64,000 nucleotides of DNA from Streptomyces sp. NBC_00425 (lineage in GTDB: Bacteria > Actinomycetota > Actinomycetes > Streptomycetales > Streptomycetaceae), in contig NZ_CP107928.1 in the NCBI RefSeq assembly GCF_036030735.1, forward strand, positions 2,356,001 to 2,420,000. Direction: 5' to 3'. A program made the position numbers and the translations under genes. Positions 36,848-46,860 of the stretch are shown in pieces. Within the stretch, counting starts at the first letter, position 1. Each line of letters opens with the position of its first letter. Below the pieces are notes generated by a model. The model saw only the letters and a program-made list of their open reading frames with translations, was not told the DNA's origin and did not search any database.

Positions 36848-38659
36848 CTACCGTGCGGGGTGCACCACCTGGGCCGACCCGCCGCCGCGCCGCACGGTCT
36901 CGGCGGCGGCCAGCCACCTGCCGTCGGGCAGCCGCTGCACGGCTGTCGCCGCCCCGATCTCGGGGTTGAGCTTGAACGAGTGGCCGATGGCCTCGAGCCG
37001 GGCCCGCAGGCCGCCCGGGGAGGTGTCGCCGTAGAGGGCGGGCTCCAGCTCCGTCTGGGCGGCGTTGCGCTGGCTGGCGCGCGGCGCCGCGATCGCGTCG
37101 ACGAGCGGCAGCCGGCGGTCGAGGAACTCGGTCAGGGTCTGCAGCACGGTGGTGATGATGGTCGCGCCGCCGGGCGACCCCAGTGCCACGACGGGCCTGT
37201 CGTGCTTGTCCAGGACGATCGTCGGCGAGATCGACGAACGCGGCCGCTTGCCGGGACCGGGCAGGTTCGGGTCGTGCACGGCCGGGTTGGCCGGGGCGAA
37301 GGAGAAGTCGGTCAGCTCGTTGTTGAGGAGGAAGCCGCGGCCGGGCACGGTGATGCCGCTGCCGCCGGTCTGCTCGATGGTGAGCGTGTAGGAGACGACG
37401 TTGCCCCACTTGTCGGCGACGGTGAGGTGGGTGGTGTTCTCGCCCTCGTACGTCGTCGGGGCCGCCGTGCCGCCGGTGGCGCAGGCGGCGGGCTTGCGCG
37501 GGTCGCCGGGCGCGAGGGGGCTGATGAGGACGGCGTCGTCCTTGATGAGGCAGGCGCGCGAGTCGGCGTACCGCTGCGACAGCAGCTGCTTCGTCGGGAC
37601 GTCCTCGAAGGCGGGGTCGCCGACCCAGCGCCCGCGGTCCGCGAACGCGATCCTGCTCGCCTCGATGAAGTGGTGCAGGTACTGCGCCTCGCTCGCCTTC
37701 GACAGGTTCGTCCGCTCGAGGATGTTGAGGGCCTCGCCGACGGTCGTGCCGCCCGAGGAGGAGGGGGCGATGGAGTAGACGCCGAGGCCGCGGTACGACG
37801 TCCTGGTGGGCGCCTGCAGCTTGGCCCGGTAGGCCGCGAGGTCCCTGGCGGACAGGCCGCCCGGCCGTGCGTTCCAGCCGGAGGCCGGGTCCACGGGCGG
37901 GTGGTTCACCGTGGAGACGATGTCCTCGCCGAGATCGCCGCGGTAGATCGCGTCGACGCCCTTCCTGCCCAACTCCTGGTAGGTGCGCGCGAGATCGGGG
38001 TTCTTGAACGTCGAGCCGACGACCGGCAGCCGTCCGCCGGGCAGGAACAGCTCCGCGGTGTCCGGGAAGTAGCGGAAGCGCGCCTCGTTCGCCGCGGTCT
38101 GGGTGCGGAAGGTGTCGTCGACGGTGAAGCCGTCGCGGGCCAGGCGCTCGGCGGGCTTGAGGACCGTGCCGAGCCGCTCGCTGCCCCAGCGGGACAGGGC
38201 GGTCGCCCAGGTGGCGGGCGTGCCCGGCGTGCCGACGCCGAGGCCGCTGGTGACGGCGTCTGCGAAGGCGAGCGGTTTGCCGTTCTCCAGGAAGAGGCCG
38301 GAGTCCGCGGTCAGCGGCGCCGTCTCGCGGCCGTCGATGGTCTGCACGGTACGGGACTTGGCGTCGTAGTAGACGAAGTAGCCGCCTCCGCCGACACCGG
38401 ACGAGTAGGGCTCGGTGACGCCGAGGGCGGCGGCGGTGGCGACGGCCGCGTCGACGGCGTTGCCGCCCCGCCGCAGCACCTCGATACCGGCCGCCGAGGC
38501 GTCCGCGTCCACGCTGGCGACGGCTCCGCCGTAGCCGACGGCGACCGGGACCTTGGCGACGGGGGCTCTCTGGGGGGCGGGTGGCGCGGCGGCCCCCACC
38601 GTGACCACGGCGGCCGAGACCGCCAGGACCGACAGTTTCCGCGCGACAGGGCGACGCAT
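36848..38659 (-). CDS. Secreted gamma-glutamyltransferase
   Basis: Hydrolyses or transfers gamma-glutamyl groups of glutathione and related peptides outside the cell. The 603 residues start with a signal peptide (Arg-rich start, Ala/Val core). GGAGGTACGG precedes ATG 38659. The autoprocessing site is before Thr409 (Asn-Thr-Thr-His-Leu). Other signatures are EVLRRGGNAVDAAVATAAALGVTEPYSSGVGGGGYFVYYD, the NNELTDFSF lid region and SPGGATIITTV. It is classical GGT, unlike the cytosolic-type relative at 14.6 kb. It converges with the Clp gene with three bases between the stop codons. Confidence 0.94.
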   Translation of the reverse strand: MRRPVARKLSVLAVSAAVVTVGAAAPPAPQRAPVAKVPVAVGYGGAVASVDADASAAGIEVLRRGGNAVDAAVATAAALGVTEPYSSGVGGGGYFVYYDAKSRTVQTIDGRETAPLTADSGLFLENGKPLAFADAVTSGLGVGTPGTPATWATALSRWGSERLGTVLKPAERLARDGFTVDDTFRTQTAANEARFRYFPDTAELFLPGGRLPVVGSTFKNPDLARTYQELGRKGVDAIYRGDLGEDIVSTVNHPPVDPASGWNARPGGLSARDLAAYRAKLQAPTRTSYRGLGVYSIAPSSSGGTTVGEALNILERTNLSKASEAQYLHHFIEASRIAFADRGRWVGDPAFEDVPTKQLLSQRYADSRACLIKDDAVLISPLAPGDPRKPAACATGGTAAPTTYEGENTTHLTVADKWGNVVSYTLTIEQTGGSGITVPGRGFLLNNELTDFSFAPANPAVHDPNLPGPGKRPRSSISPTIVLDKHDRPVVALGSPGGATIITTVLQTLTEFLDRRLPLVDAIAAPRASQRNAAQTELEPALYGDTSPGGLRARLEAIGHSFKLNPEIGAATAVQRLPDGRWLAAAETVRRGGGSAQVVHPAR

Positions 38660-38788
38660 CCGTACCTCCAGTGCGGGACCGTCCGCGCAGCGTAACCACA
38701 TTCGCGGTGCCCGGACAGGCGCCTTCAGGGCACTGTCATACGACTGCCACACCTCGAACACGGGTACGCCTCGGGCGTGTCGGCCCGC

Positions 38789-38794
38789 TACCAT
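38789..38794 (+). promoter_or_regulatory. -10 element TACCAT of a likely leaderless promoter
   Basis: TACCAT ends eight bases before ATG 38803, and no ribosome site precedes that ATG. The pattern fits a leaderless transcript for the anchored protein of unknown function. Confidence 0.55.
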
Positions 38795-38802
38795 GCGCGC
38801 CC

Positions 38803-39549
38803 ATGAACGACGACGTGCGCAACATCGTCCTGGGCGTCATCGCGGCGGGCGTCAGCGCCGCGCTCGGCTGGGTCACCCGCACCTATCTGTGGCGCCGCAG
38901 ACTCCGGCGCAAGCAGGCGTTCTTCGGGCTGCCCGAGAACTCGGAGTGCCTGCTCGTCGTCAACCGCGACGCGGGCAGCGCCGACCTCGCGGTGCACCGG
39001 CACGACGTGTTCGCGCTCCTGGAACTCGCTGCACTGATCAAGGACTGCGGCGCGGGCGCCGAGGTGGTCACACAGGACGCGGCCCGGCAGGGTTTCGGAG
39101 AGCGAACGGAGTTCTGCGTCGGCGGCCCGGGCTCGAACCGGCGTACGGCGGCCCATGTCCAGGCCATGCTGCCGGGGGTGCGGATCAACACCGACCGCGA
39201 ACCGGGCCCGGACCGGCTGGCGTTCCAGATCGGCGCCGAGCACTACCGGATGGAGTCGGGGGTCACCGAGTTCGTCCTGCTGGCGCGGCTCACCGCGGGG
39301 CGGCGGCGCGGGGCCCGGCCGGTGTTCCTGTTCTGCGGCCAACGGGCCATCAACAACCAGGCCGCCACCCGCTATCTCGTCCGCCATCACGAACGACTGG
39401 CCCGCAAGTACGGGGACGGCTCCTTCGTCCTGCTGCTGAAGGTCGTCAGCTCCCACGCGTACGGGCCCGACGTGGTCGAGCTGGTGGACGACGTGACCCG
39501 CCAGGCCCAGGCTCCCCTGCCGGAGGCGACAATCGTTACTGCCACGTAA
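38803..39549 (+). CDS. Membrane-anchored protein of unknown function, conserved in Streptomyces
   Basis: A 248-residue protein with one N-terminal hydrophobic segment (NIVLGVIAAGVSAALGWVTRTYLW) followed by Arg-rich cytosolic residues, so it is anchored with the rest inside. The soluble part alternates predicted strands and helices: SECLLVVNRDAGSADLAVHRHDVFALLELAALIKDCGA, then GFGERTEFCVGGPGSNRRTAAHV, VFLFCGQRAINNQAATRYLV and a C-terminal strand. The glycine-rich FCVGGPGSNRRT and a second Gly-Gln-Arg-Ala-Ile-Asn loop look like nucleotide or phosphate contacts of a Rossmann-like (SLOG/TIR-like) fold. That is only a resemblance. No partner gene is adjacent. Confidence 0.8.
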   Translation: MNDDVRNIVLGVIAAGVSAALGWVTRTYLWRRRLRRKQAFFGLPENSECLLVVNRDAGSADLAVHRHDVFALLELAALIKDCGAGAEVVTQDAARQGFGERTEFCVGGPGSNRRTAAHVQAMLPGVRINTDREPGPDRLAFQIGAEHYRMESGVTEFVLLARLTAGRRRGARPVFLFCGQRAINNQAATRYLVRHHERLARKYGDGSFVLLLKVVSSHAYGPDVVELVDDVTRQAQAPLPEATIVTAT

Positions 39550-39552
39550 CTT

Positions 39553-39572
39553 ACCGGCGGGTTACCTCCGGT
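39553..39572. promoter_or_regulatory. Inverted repeat ACCGGCGG-gtta-CCTCCGGT before the esterase gene
   Basis: Eight-base arms with one mismatch and a 4-base centre, 57 bases before GTG 39629. The same stretch contains several GTTAC/GTAAC words (39535-39595). It is a candidate operator. Confidence 0.4.
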
Positions 39573-39628
39573 AGGAGATGCGGTTACCGTCGGGTCACTT
39601 TGCAATGCGGCAAGTTGAGGAGTGAACC

Positions 39629-41197
39629 GTGGGACAGCACCGCAGGGCCCTGCGCACGACCGCCGTGGGCGCCGTCTCCGTTTCGCTGGCGGCCGGCGCC
39701 GTCCTCGCCCTGGCCCCCTCCGCGCAGGCGGCCGGGAGCGCCGTCCGGTACGTCGACATCGCGGGGGACGGCGGAACCGTCCTCAAGGCCAACGTCGTCA
39801 CCCCCGCCGGTGCGGACGGCACGCGCCGCTACCCGCTGATCGTGCTCCCCACGAGCTGGGGTTTCCCGCAGGTCGAGTACCTGGCCCAGGCGCAGCGGCT
39901 CGCCGACTCCGGTTACGTCGTGCTCAGTTACAACGTGCGGGGCTTCTGGCAGTCCGGCGGGGACATCGACGTGGCGGGCCCCCGCGACGTCGCCGACGCC
40001 TGCGAGGTCATCGACTGGGCGCTCGCCAACACCCCGGCAGACGCCGCGCACATCGGCATGGCGGGCGTCTCCTACGGCGCCGGGATCAGCGTCCTGGCGG
40101 CCGCCCACGACCCCCGCGTGAAGGCCGTGGCCTCACTCAGCGGCTGGGGCGACCTGATCGACTCGATCTACTCCGGCCGCACCCAGCACCTTCAGGCCGC
40201 CGCCGTGCTGGACACCGTGGGCACGGTGACCGGCCGGCAGAGCGCCGAGTCACGGGAGGTCTTCTCGGCCTTCTACTCCGGCGACCTGTCGAAGGAGAAG
40301 GACCTCGTCGCCTGGGGGAAGAAACGTTCACCCTCGACCCATGCCGACCAGCTCAACCGCAACGGCACCGCGGTGATGCTGGCCGGCTCCTGGGGCGACA
40401 CCGTCTTCCCGCCCAACCAGTCCGCCGCCCTCTACGAGAAGCTGACCGGCCCCAAGCGGTTGGAGTTCCGCCCGGGCGACCATGCCACCGCCGAGCTCCC
40501 CGGTCTGTTCGGACTGCCCAACGACGTGTGGACGGACACCCGGCGCTGGTTCGACCACTACCTCCGGGGTGCGGACAACGGCGTCGACCGGGAACAGCCC
40601 GTGCGGCTCAAGTCCCGCACCGGGGGCGGCTACGAGGGCTACCCGGACTGGCAGTCGGTGAACGCGACGCGCAGGAAGACGGCCCTGGCCGGATCCACCA
40701 CCATCCACACGAACGTGGACTCCGGCGCGGACGGCGGGATCGTCTTCCTCTCCAGCATCCTCGACCAGGTCGCACAGCTGCCCCCGGTGGCCTCGATCCC
40801 CCTGCTCCCCCGCCGCTGGGCCGCCGTGTGGCAGTCGGAGAAGTACGCCACGACGCAGCGGGTGCGCGGTACGGCCCTGCTGCACACCACGGTGACCCCG
40901 ACCGCGCAGAGCGGCACCCTCGTCGCCTACCTGTACGACGTGGGGCCGCTCGGCCTCGGCAAACTGGTCGGCAACGCGCCGTACACCTTCCATGGGCGCA
41001 CGCCCGGCAAGCCGTTCGGCCTCGACCTGGAGCTGGGCTCCACGGCCTACGACGTCCCGGCAGGACACCGGCTCGCCCTGGTCGTCGACACCGTCGACCC
41101 GCTCTACATGGAGCACAACCCGTCCGGCGCACGGCTGACCTTCTCCTCACCGGCGGACGACCCGTCGTACCTGTCGGTCCCGCTGCGCGAGCAGTGA
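39629..41197 (+). CDS. Secreted CocE/NonD (S15-type) acyl esterase or peptidase
   Basis: A 522-residue exported alpha/beta hydrolase with the two-domain layout of cocaine esterase and X-Pro dipeptidyl-peptidase. After the signal peptide (cleavage near SAQAAG) comes the hydrolase with nucleophile motif GVSYGAG, the acid in [10 protein letters not shown] and the base in PGDHAT. The C-terminal jelly-roll begins near residue 340 ([34 protein letters not shown]). GAGGAG precedes GTG 39629. Ester versus proline-peptide specificity cannot be decided. It is monocistronic. Confidence 0.9.
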   Translation: MGQHRRALRTTAVGAVSVSLAAGAVLALAPSAQAAGSAVRYVDIAGDGGTVLKANVVTPAGADGTRRYPLIVLPTSWGFPQVEYLAQAQRLADSGYVVLSYNVRGFWQSGGDIDVAGPRDVADACEVIDWALANTPADAAHIGMAGVSYGAGISVLAAAHDPRVKAVASLSGWGDLIDSIYSGRTQHLQAAAVLDTVGTVTGRQSAESREVFSAFYSGDLSKEKDLVAWGKKRSPSTHADQLNRNGTAVMLAGSWGDTVFPPNQSAALYEKLTGPKRLEFRPGDHATAELPGLFGLPNDVWTDTRRWFDHYLRGADNGVDREQPVRLKSRTGGGYEGYPDWQSVNATRRKTALAGSTTIHTNVDSGADGGIVFLSSILDQVAQLPPVASIPLLPRRWAAVWQSEKYATTQRVRGTALLHTTVTPTAQSGTLVAYLYDVGPLGLGKLVGNAPYTFHGRTPGKPFGLDLELGSTAYDVPAGHRLALVVDTVDPLYMEHNPSGARLTFSSPADDPSYLSVPLREQ

Positions 41198-41248
41198 TCT
41201 CCGGCCGCTGCCGGGACGGGTGCGCTCGGTGGCTGCCGCCGTCCGGAC

Positions 41249-41992
<744 letters not shown>

Positions 41993-42132
41993 GCGCAGCC
42001 CTACTCACTCTCAGCTGTGTCGTGGTCGCCGCAAACTATCCACAGAAGGGCGGGGGGAAGAAGCGACACGCACCTTCCGGGCATTAGCCGTATTTACATC
42101 GCCCGCCGCCCGTGCGCGGCTCGCCGGCGCGG

Positions 42133-42552
42133 TCAGTCCTCGGCCACCTCTGCGTACAGCTGGGACAGCTCGGGCGTCCCGCTCACGGCCCACTCCCGGC
42201 CGGCCGCGACCACGTCGACCTCCCGGCCCGACGACAGCCGGACGACCGCCTCCCCGCCGGGCCGGATCGCCCAGGCCGCGCCGGGCACGGAGCGCACGAC
42301 GACCGTCCCCAGGTAGAGCCCCGCGTCGTGGCCGAACCAGGGCAGGTTCTCCTCGTCGTCGCGCCAGCGGGGCGGCAGCTGGTCGAGCGCCTCCAGCGAG
42401 CCCGCCGTGTCGTCCAGTCCGATCCCCTGCCGGGCCGCGTGCGAGCGCAACAGCTCACACTCGGCGAGGAGTTCGGCGATCCCTTCGGGGTCCTCGGCCA
42501 GGACCGCCGCACGGTACTTCTTGCTCCTGTTGCCCAGGAAAGGGATGTTCAT
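42133..42552 (-). CDS. Small conserved actinobacterial protein (DUF6278-like)
   Basis: A 139-residue soluble protein. Recognisable conserved pieces are MNIPFLGNR at the start, LDDTAGSLEALDQLPPRWRDD, DAGLYLGTVVVRSVPGAAW and VVRLSSGREVDVVAAGREWAVSG near the end. That pattern matches the family commonly labelled DUF6278, with no known activity. Start ATG 42552. It lies between exonuclease III and the ABC ATPase; a hairpin separates it from the former. Confidence 0.8.
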   Translation of the reverse strand: MNIPFLGNRSKKYRAAVLAEDPEGIAELLAECELLRSHAARQGIGLDDTAGSLEALDQLPPRWRDDEENLPWFGHDAGLYLGTVVVRSVPGAAWAIRPGGEAVVRLSSGREVDVVAAGREWAVSGTPELSQLYAEVAED

Positions 42553-42590
42553 AGACCCAGCGTGACATTCGCACCGGCATGCACACCACA

Positions 42591-42612
42591 GGGCGCGCTG
42601 GCCCGCGCGCCC
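42591..42612 (-). terminator. 8-base GC hairpin after xthA
   Basis: GGGCGCGC (42591-42598) pairs with GCGCGCCC (42605-42612) across a 6-base loop. It starts 18 bases after the exonuclease III stop, a plausible factor-independent terminator without a U-tract. Confidence 0.55.
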
Positions 42613-42629
42613 CGGCGGCCGGACGGGCC

Positions 42630-43409
42630 CTACACCTCGAGGTCGACGACGACGGGCGCGTGGTCCGAGGCGCCCTTGCCCTTGCGCTCCTCGCGGTCGA
42701 CGTAGGAGTCCTTGACCGCCTTGGCGAACGGCTCGTTGCCGTACACCAGGTCGATGCGCATGCCGCGGTTCTTGGGGAAGGCGAGCTGACGGTAGTCCCA
42801 GTACGTGAACGGGTGCTCGTACTTCAGGGGGCGCGGGACGACGTCCGACAGCCCGGCCTCGCGCAGCGACGCCAGGGCGGCCCGCTCGGCCGGGGTGACA
42901 TGAGTGAGGCCCTCGAAGGCGGCCAGGTCGTACACGTCGTCGTCGGTCGGCGCCACGTTGTAGTCGCCCATCACCGCGAAGGGCCTGCCCCCCGCCGCGT
43001 CCCCGGCGACGGCCGCCTTGAGGGCCTCGAACCACTGGAGCTTGTAGGCGTAGTGCGGGTGGTCGACCTCGCGGCCGTTCGGCACGTACACCGACCACAC
43101 GCGGACCGGACCGCAGGTCGCCGAGACCGCGCGCGGCTCCGGCGCGCCGTCGTAGCCGGGGTCGCCCGGCAGGCCCTTCACGACGTCCGCCAGGCCGACG
43201 CGGGAGACGACGGCCACGCCGTTCCACCGGCCGGTGGCGTGGACCGCCGACTCGTAGCCCAGCTCGCGCAACGGCTCGAACGGGAACTGCTCCTCGGCGA
43301 CCTTGGCCTCCTGCAGGCACAGCACGTCGGTGCCGCTGCTCTCCAGCCACGCCAGGAGCCTCGGCAGGCGGGCGGTGATCGAGTTCACGTTCCAGGTCGC
43401 GATACGCAT
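42630..43409 (-). CDS. xthA: Exodeoxyribonuclease III (AP endonuclease)
   Basis: A 259-residue DNA repair enzyme of the endonuclease/exonuclease/phosphatase fold that nicks at abasic sites and trims 3' ends. Motifs are MRIATWNVNSI at the start, CLQEAKV (metal Glu), YVPNGR, MGDYNVAPTDDDVYD, a LVYGN segment and the C-terminal SDHAPVVVDLEV (catalytic Asp-His). It lies 30 bases after the metallo-hydrolase stop and is probably the last gene of a pcaL-metallo-hydrolase-xthA unit. ATG 43409 chosen for alignment with the family start. Confidence 0.95.
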   Translation of the reverse strand: MRIATWNVNSITARLPRLLAWLESSGTDVLCLQEAKVAEEQFPFEPLRELGYESAVHATGRWNGVAVVSRVGLADVVKGLPGDPGYDGAPEPRAVSATCGPVRVWSVYVPNGREVDHPHYAYKLQWFEALKAAVAGDAAGGRPFAVMGDYNVAPTDDDVYDLAAFEGLTHVTPAERAALASLREAGLSDVVPRPLKYEHPFTYWDYRQLAFPKNRGMRIDLVYGNEPFAKAVKDSYVDREERKGKGASDHAPVVVDLEV

Positions 43410-43439
43410 GTCCCACAACCTACCGGGCGCCACCGACAC

Positions 43440-44084
43440 TCACAGTGCCGCGCTCTCCCCCGGCTCCAGCCGCAGGTGCTCCGCGCCCCCGAGGGCGCCG
43501 ATCTGCCGGTCGTAGATCGGCCGGGCCAGGTCGGTCAGCAGGGCGTCGTGGACGTCGTAGGCACGCTGCGGGCGCACCTCGCGGACGTAGTCGATGACCT
43601 CGGAGATCTTGCTCCAGGGAGCCATCACGGGAAGCATCAGCGTCTGTACGGGGCGGCCGGGGACGGTGAGCGCGTCGCCGGGGTGGAAGACCCGGCCGCC
43701 GTCGATCAGATAACCGACGTTGGTGATGCGCGGGATGTCGGGGTGGATGACGGCGTGCAGCTCGCCGTGCACCTGGACGTCGAAGCCCGCCGCGGTGAAC
43801 GTGTCGCCGTGGCCGACGGTGTGGACGCGGCCCGGGAAGGCCGCGGAGATCTTCTCGGCCACCGACCGCAGGGTCCAGACCTCGGTCGCCGGGTCGGCCT
43901 CCAGGGCGGTGCGCAGCCGTCCCTCGTCGAAGTGGTCGGGGTGCTCGTGGGTGACGAGGATCGCGTCCGCGCCGAGTGCGGCGTCCGCCTCGCTGAACCC
44001 GCCCGGGTCGACGACGAGCGTGCGCCCGTCCTTCTCCAGGCGCACGCACGCGTGCGACTTCTTCGTGAGCTTCAGTGCCGTCAT
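43440..44084 (-). CDS. Metallo-beta-lactamase-fold hydrolase (UlaG-like)
   Basis: A 214-residue MBL-fold enzyme. The metal-binding motif HEHPDHFD, the later His in VHGELHAVIHPD, and GRVFHPGD are present. The start (LKLTKKSHACVRLEKDGRTLVVDPGGFSEADAALGADAILVTHEHPDH) matches the UlaG/'MBL fold metallo-hydrolase' group of actinomycetes, of unknown substrate. It lies 33 bases after the PcaL-like gene. ATG 44084 is preferred; ATG 44093 is possible. Confidence 0.9.
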   Translation of the reverse strand: MTALKLTKKSHACVRLEKDGRTLVVDPGGFSEADAALGADAILVTHEHPDHFDEGRLRTALEADPATEVWTLRSVAEKISAAFPGRVHTVGHGDTFTAAGFDVQVHGELHAVIHPDIPRITNVGYLIDGGRVFHPGDALTVPGRPVQTLMLPVMAPWSKISEVIDYVREVRPQRAYDVHDALLTDLARPIYDRQIGALGGAEHLRLEPGESAAL

Positions 44085-44117
44085 ACGTCCCATCCTGCCC
44101 CGTGCCGGCCGCCGGGC

Positions 44118-45437
44118 TCACTCGGTGGGGGTGGTCTCCTCGAGGACGACCTGCTGCGCCACCCTGAACGCGCCGTTCGCCGCCGGCAGGCCGCAGTAGA
44201 CGGCCGCCTGGAGCAGCACCTCCCTGATCTCGTCCGGGGTGAGGCCGTTGCGCAGCGCGGCCCGGGTGTGCACGGCGAGCTCCTCGAGGTGACCGCCGGC
44301 GACCAGCGCGGTGAGCGTGATGCAGGAGCGGGTGCGTCGGTCGAGGCCCGGACGGTCCCAGACCTCGCCCCAGGCGTAGCGGGTGACGAACTCCTGGAAG
44401 TGCCCCCCGAAGTCGTCGGCCTGCGACAGCGCGCGGTCCACGTGGGCGTCGCCGAGGACCTCCCGGCGCACCTTCAGTCCGGAGTCGTACGGGTCGGGGC
44501 GGCCCATGACCTGCGGCGGCTGGAGAACCGGGGCGGGCGCGATCTCCGCGAGGGCCACCGGCTGCTGGGACTGCAGGGGCTGCGGCGGCATGGTCGGCAC
44601 CGCCCGGACCGGGATGCCCGGGACGGCCGTCTGCCCGGTGACCGAGTCGTAGGCGGGCTGCCACGCGGTGGAGAAGTGGTGGACCAGCAGGTCGGTGACG
44701 GCGGCCGGCTGCTCCACCGGGACGAGGTGTGAGGCGCCCGGCACGACCGCGAGACGGGCGTCCGGGATGCCGGCGACCAGGGTGCGGGCCTCGGCGGGGC
44801 CGGTGACCTGGTCGTCCGAGCCGGCGAGGACCAGCGTCGGGACGCCGACGAGGCCGATCTCGGCCCGTACGTCGAACGCGGCGAGCGCCTCGCAGGCGGC
44901 TATGTAGCAACCGGGGTCGGTGGTGCGCACCATCTGCACGGCCCACTCGGTGATCGCGGGCTGCGCGGCCGCGAATCCGCCGGTGAACCAGCGGTCGGGC
45001 GAAGTCCGGGCGATGGGGTCGAGGCCGTTCGTGCGCACGATCACGCCGCGCTGGCGGAACTCGTCGGCCGTGCCGAACCGAGGCGACGCCGCGATCAGCG
45101 CGAGCGAGGCGACGCGCTCGGGGTGGCGCAGCGCGAGCTCCACGCCCACCGCGCCGCCGAAGGCGCAGCCCGCGTAGCCGAAGCGCTGCACCCCGAGCCC
45201 GTCCAGCGTGACGAGCAGCCGTTCGGCGAGGTCCGGGACCGAGCCCGCCGGGTGGGCGGGTGCGCCGCCGTGGCCCGGCAGGTCGAAGCGGAACACCCGC
45301 CACTGCTGGGCCAGTTCGGGAACCTGCCGGTCCCACATGTGCCATGTGGTACCCAGTGAGGGACCCAAGATCAGGACCGGAGCGTCTTCTGGCCCGTCAA
45401 AGCGGTATTGCAGGGTGTTCGGGGGTGTCTCACTCAC
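44118..45437 (-). CDS. PcaL-like fusion: enol-lactone hydrolase (nucleophile Ala) + carboxymuconolactone decarboxylase
   Basis: PcaL proteins carry out the last two ring-cleavage-branch steps of protocatechuate breakdown: decarboxylation of 4-carboxymuconolactone and hydrolysis of 3-oxoadipate enol-lactone. The 439 residues split into an alpha/beta hydrolase (1-260), a Pro/Gln/Val linker of about 60 residues (260-320) and a carboxymuconolactone decarboxylase domain (about 325-439, WGEVWDRPGLDRRTRSCITLTALVAGGHLEEL). The acid (SDDQVTG, about 207) and His (GASHLVP, about 236) are kept, but the nucleophile elbow reads AGCAFGG, with Ala92 (codon GCC) where Ser is expected. No other pca gene is adjacent; an IS110 element sits directly upstream. 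Start GTG 45437. Confidence 0.88.
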   Translation of the reverse strand: MSETPPNTLQYRFDGPEDAPVLILGPSLGTTWHMWDRQVPELAQQWRVFRFDLPGHGGAPAHPAGSVPDLAERLLVTLDGLGVQRFGYAGCAFGGAVGVELALRHPERVASLALIAASPRFGTADEFRQRGVIVRTNGLDPIARTSPDRWFTGGFAAAQPAITEWAVQMVRTTDPGCYIAACEALAAFDVRAEIGLVGVPTLVLAGSDDQVTGPAEARTLVAGIPDARLAVVPGASHLVPVEQPAAVTDLLVHHFSTAWQPAYDSVTGQTAVPGIPVRAVPTMPPQPLQSQQPVALAEIAPAPVLQPPQVMGRPDPYDSGLKVRREVLGDAHVDRALSQADDFGGHFQEFVTRYAWGEVWDRPGLDRRTRSCITLTALVAGGHLEELAVHTRAALRNGLTPDEIREVLLQAAVYCGLPAANGAFRVAQQVVLEETTPTE

Positions 45438-45449
45438 GCCCCAGACCCT

Positions 45450-46860
45450 CTCACGTCTCACGGACGCCCCTATAACGCGGGGGTGCGGGAAACCGGTCTG
45501 ACCAGGTTGAAGACCTCGCGGGCGGCATATCGCTTGAGGCATCGGATGATCTCACGTCGGGTCTTGCCCTCCTGGGTGCGGCGTTCGTAGTACGCCTGGG
45601 TGCGCGGGTCGTGGCGCAGCCGGGTGAACACGATGCGGTGCAGGGCGGCGTTGGCCTGCCGGTCGCCGCCGTGGTTGAGCCGGCGCGTGCTCCGACGGCC
45701 CGAGGAGTACTCGACGGGGCTGACTCCGCAAAGGGCAGCAAAGGACGCCTCGGTGTTCAGCCGCTCGGGGTTGTCTCCCATGGTGATCAGGAGAGTGACG
45801 GCACTGTCCGGGCCGATGCCCACCGGTACGAGCAGCTGCGGGGCGTGGCGCTCGACAAGCAGGGTCAGGCGCCGGTTCAGCTCATCGATCTGCCCGGTGA
45901 GCTGCTCGATGCGCTCGGCGAGCATACTCAGGGTCATATGAGTGGCCTGGGCCACGGCGTCCTCGTCGCCCCCGCCGTCGCACAGGCCGAGGCGCGCGCA
46001 GGTGCGGAACAGCTCGGCATTGCCCAGGCTCGACAACCGCTCCCGCAAGGCGGGGTCAGCTATGACCAGGACGGCCTTGAGCTGGTTGATCGCCTGGGTG
46101 CGGGCCTTGACCGCGGAGACCTTGGCGAGTTTGAACATCCGGGCGCTCTGCACCGGACCGTCGCCGGATTTGGCCCGCGCCCGGGCCCGACCACTGAGCA
46201 CAGCCCGCGCAGCAGCCTGCGCATCGAGCGGGTCCGACTTCCCGAGCAGACGGCGGGCCGAGCGATCGGGCCGGTTCACTTCATACACCTGGACGTCCTG
46301 AGCCAGCAGATAGCGGGACAGGCCCGCTCCAAAGGTGCCCGTGCCCTCCACACCGGCCCGGCGCACCGTCCCCCGCTTGCGGGCCCAGACGAGCAGTTGT
46401 CGGTAGCCGGCTGCCGTGGCCGGAAAGGACTCGGTGCCCAGGATTTGCCCGAGCGGGGAGAGCACGGCGGCGACATGAACCTCGCCGTGCGTGTCCACGC
46501 CCAGAACGACCTCGCGCCGAACGGGCGGATCCGTGCTCGAGGAGGTGCTGTGCTGTCTGGTCGTCATGAGTGGTTCGCCTCCCGCGTGGTGACGTGCTGG
46601 GTGGCTGGCACCGGCCTGGACGGGCGGTCTGAACCGTGATGGCGCCTGACTTGCGGCAAGGCCCCTATTGGGACACGCCCTGTGGCTCGGTGACAGCAGA
46701 CACCATCCCGCAACGACAGTCGACAAGCCTGTGACTGGACACTTCGGTCATAGATCTCATGAGTCAGACCCCGCCCGGGACAGCACCACCCAACAGTCCC
46801 ACCAGCACCGGCACAACGGCATGATCCGATCACTGCCGGATGGGTTCGTCCGAACCTGTA
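45450..46860 (-). mobile_element. IS110-family insertion sequence (ends approximate)
   Basis: Contains the transposase above plus about 300 bases of non-coding sequence upstream of it. IS110 elements lack terminal inverted repeats and do not make clear target duplications, so neither end can be placed by eye. In the IS110 group the non-coding end before the transposase encodes the bridge RNA that pairs with donor and target. Confidence 0.6.
45470..46567 (-). CDS. IS110-family transposase
   Basis: A 365-residue DEDD/serine recombinase of an IS110 element. The N-terminal RuvC-like DEDD_Tnp_IS110 domain shows VVLGVDTHGEVHVAA, GVEGTGTFG, VNRPDRS and SDPLDAQAAARA. The C-terminal Transposase_20 domain shows FAALCGVSPVEYSSGRRSTRRLNHGGDRQANAALHRIV, which carries the catalytic serine region. 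Start ATG 46567 with GAGG upstream. It looks intact. The stop is 32 bases from the pcaL start, consistent with the very short right end of these elements. Confidence 0.93.
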   Translation of the reverse strand: MTTRQHSTSSSTDPPVRREVVLGVDTHGEVHVAAVLSPLGQILGTESFPATAAGYRQLLVWARKRGTVRRAGVEGTGTFGAGLSRYLLAQDVQVYEVNRPDRSARRLLGKSDPLDAQAAARAVLSGRARARAKSGDGPVQSARMFKLAKVSAVKARTQAINQLKAVLVIADPALRERLSSLGNAELFRTCARLGLCDGGGDEDAVAQATHMTLSMLAERIEQLTGQIDELNRRLTLLVERHAPQLLVPVGIGPDSAVTLLITMGDNPERLNTEASFAALCGVSPVEYSSGRRSTRRLNHGGDRQANAALHRIVFTRLRHDPRTQAYYERRTQEGKTRREIIRCLKRYAAREVFNLVRPVSRTPAL

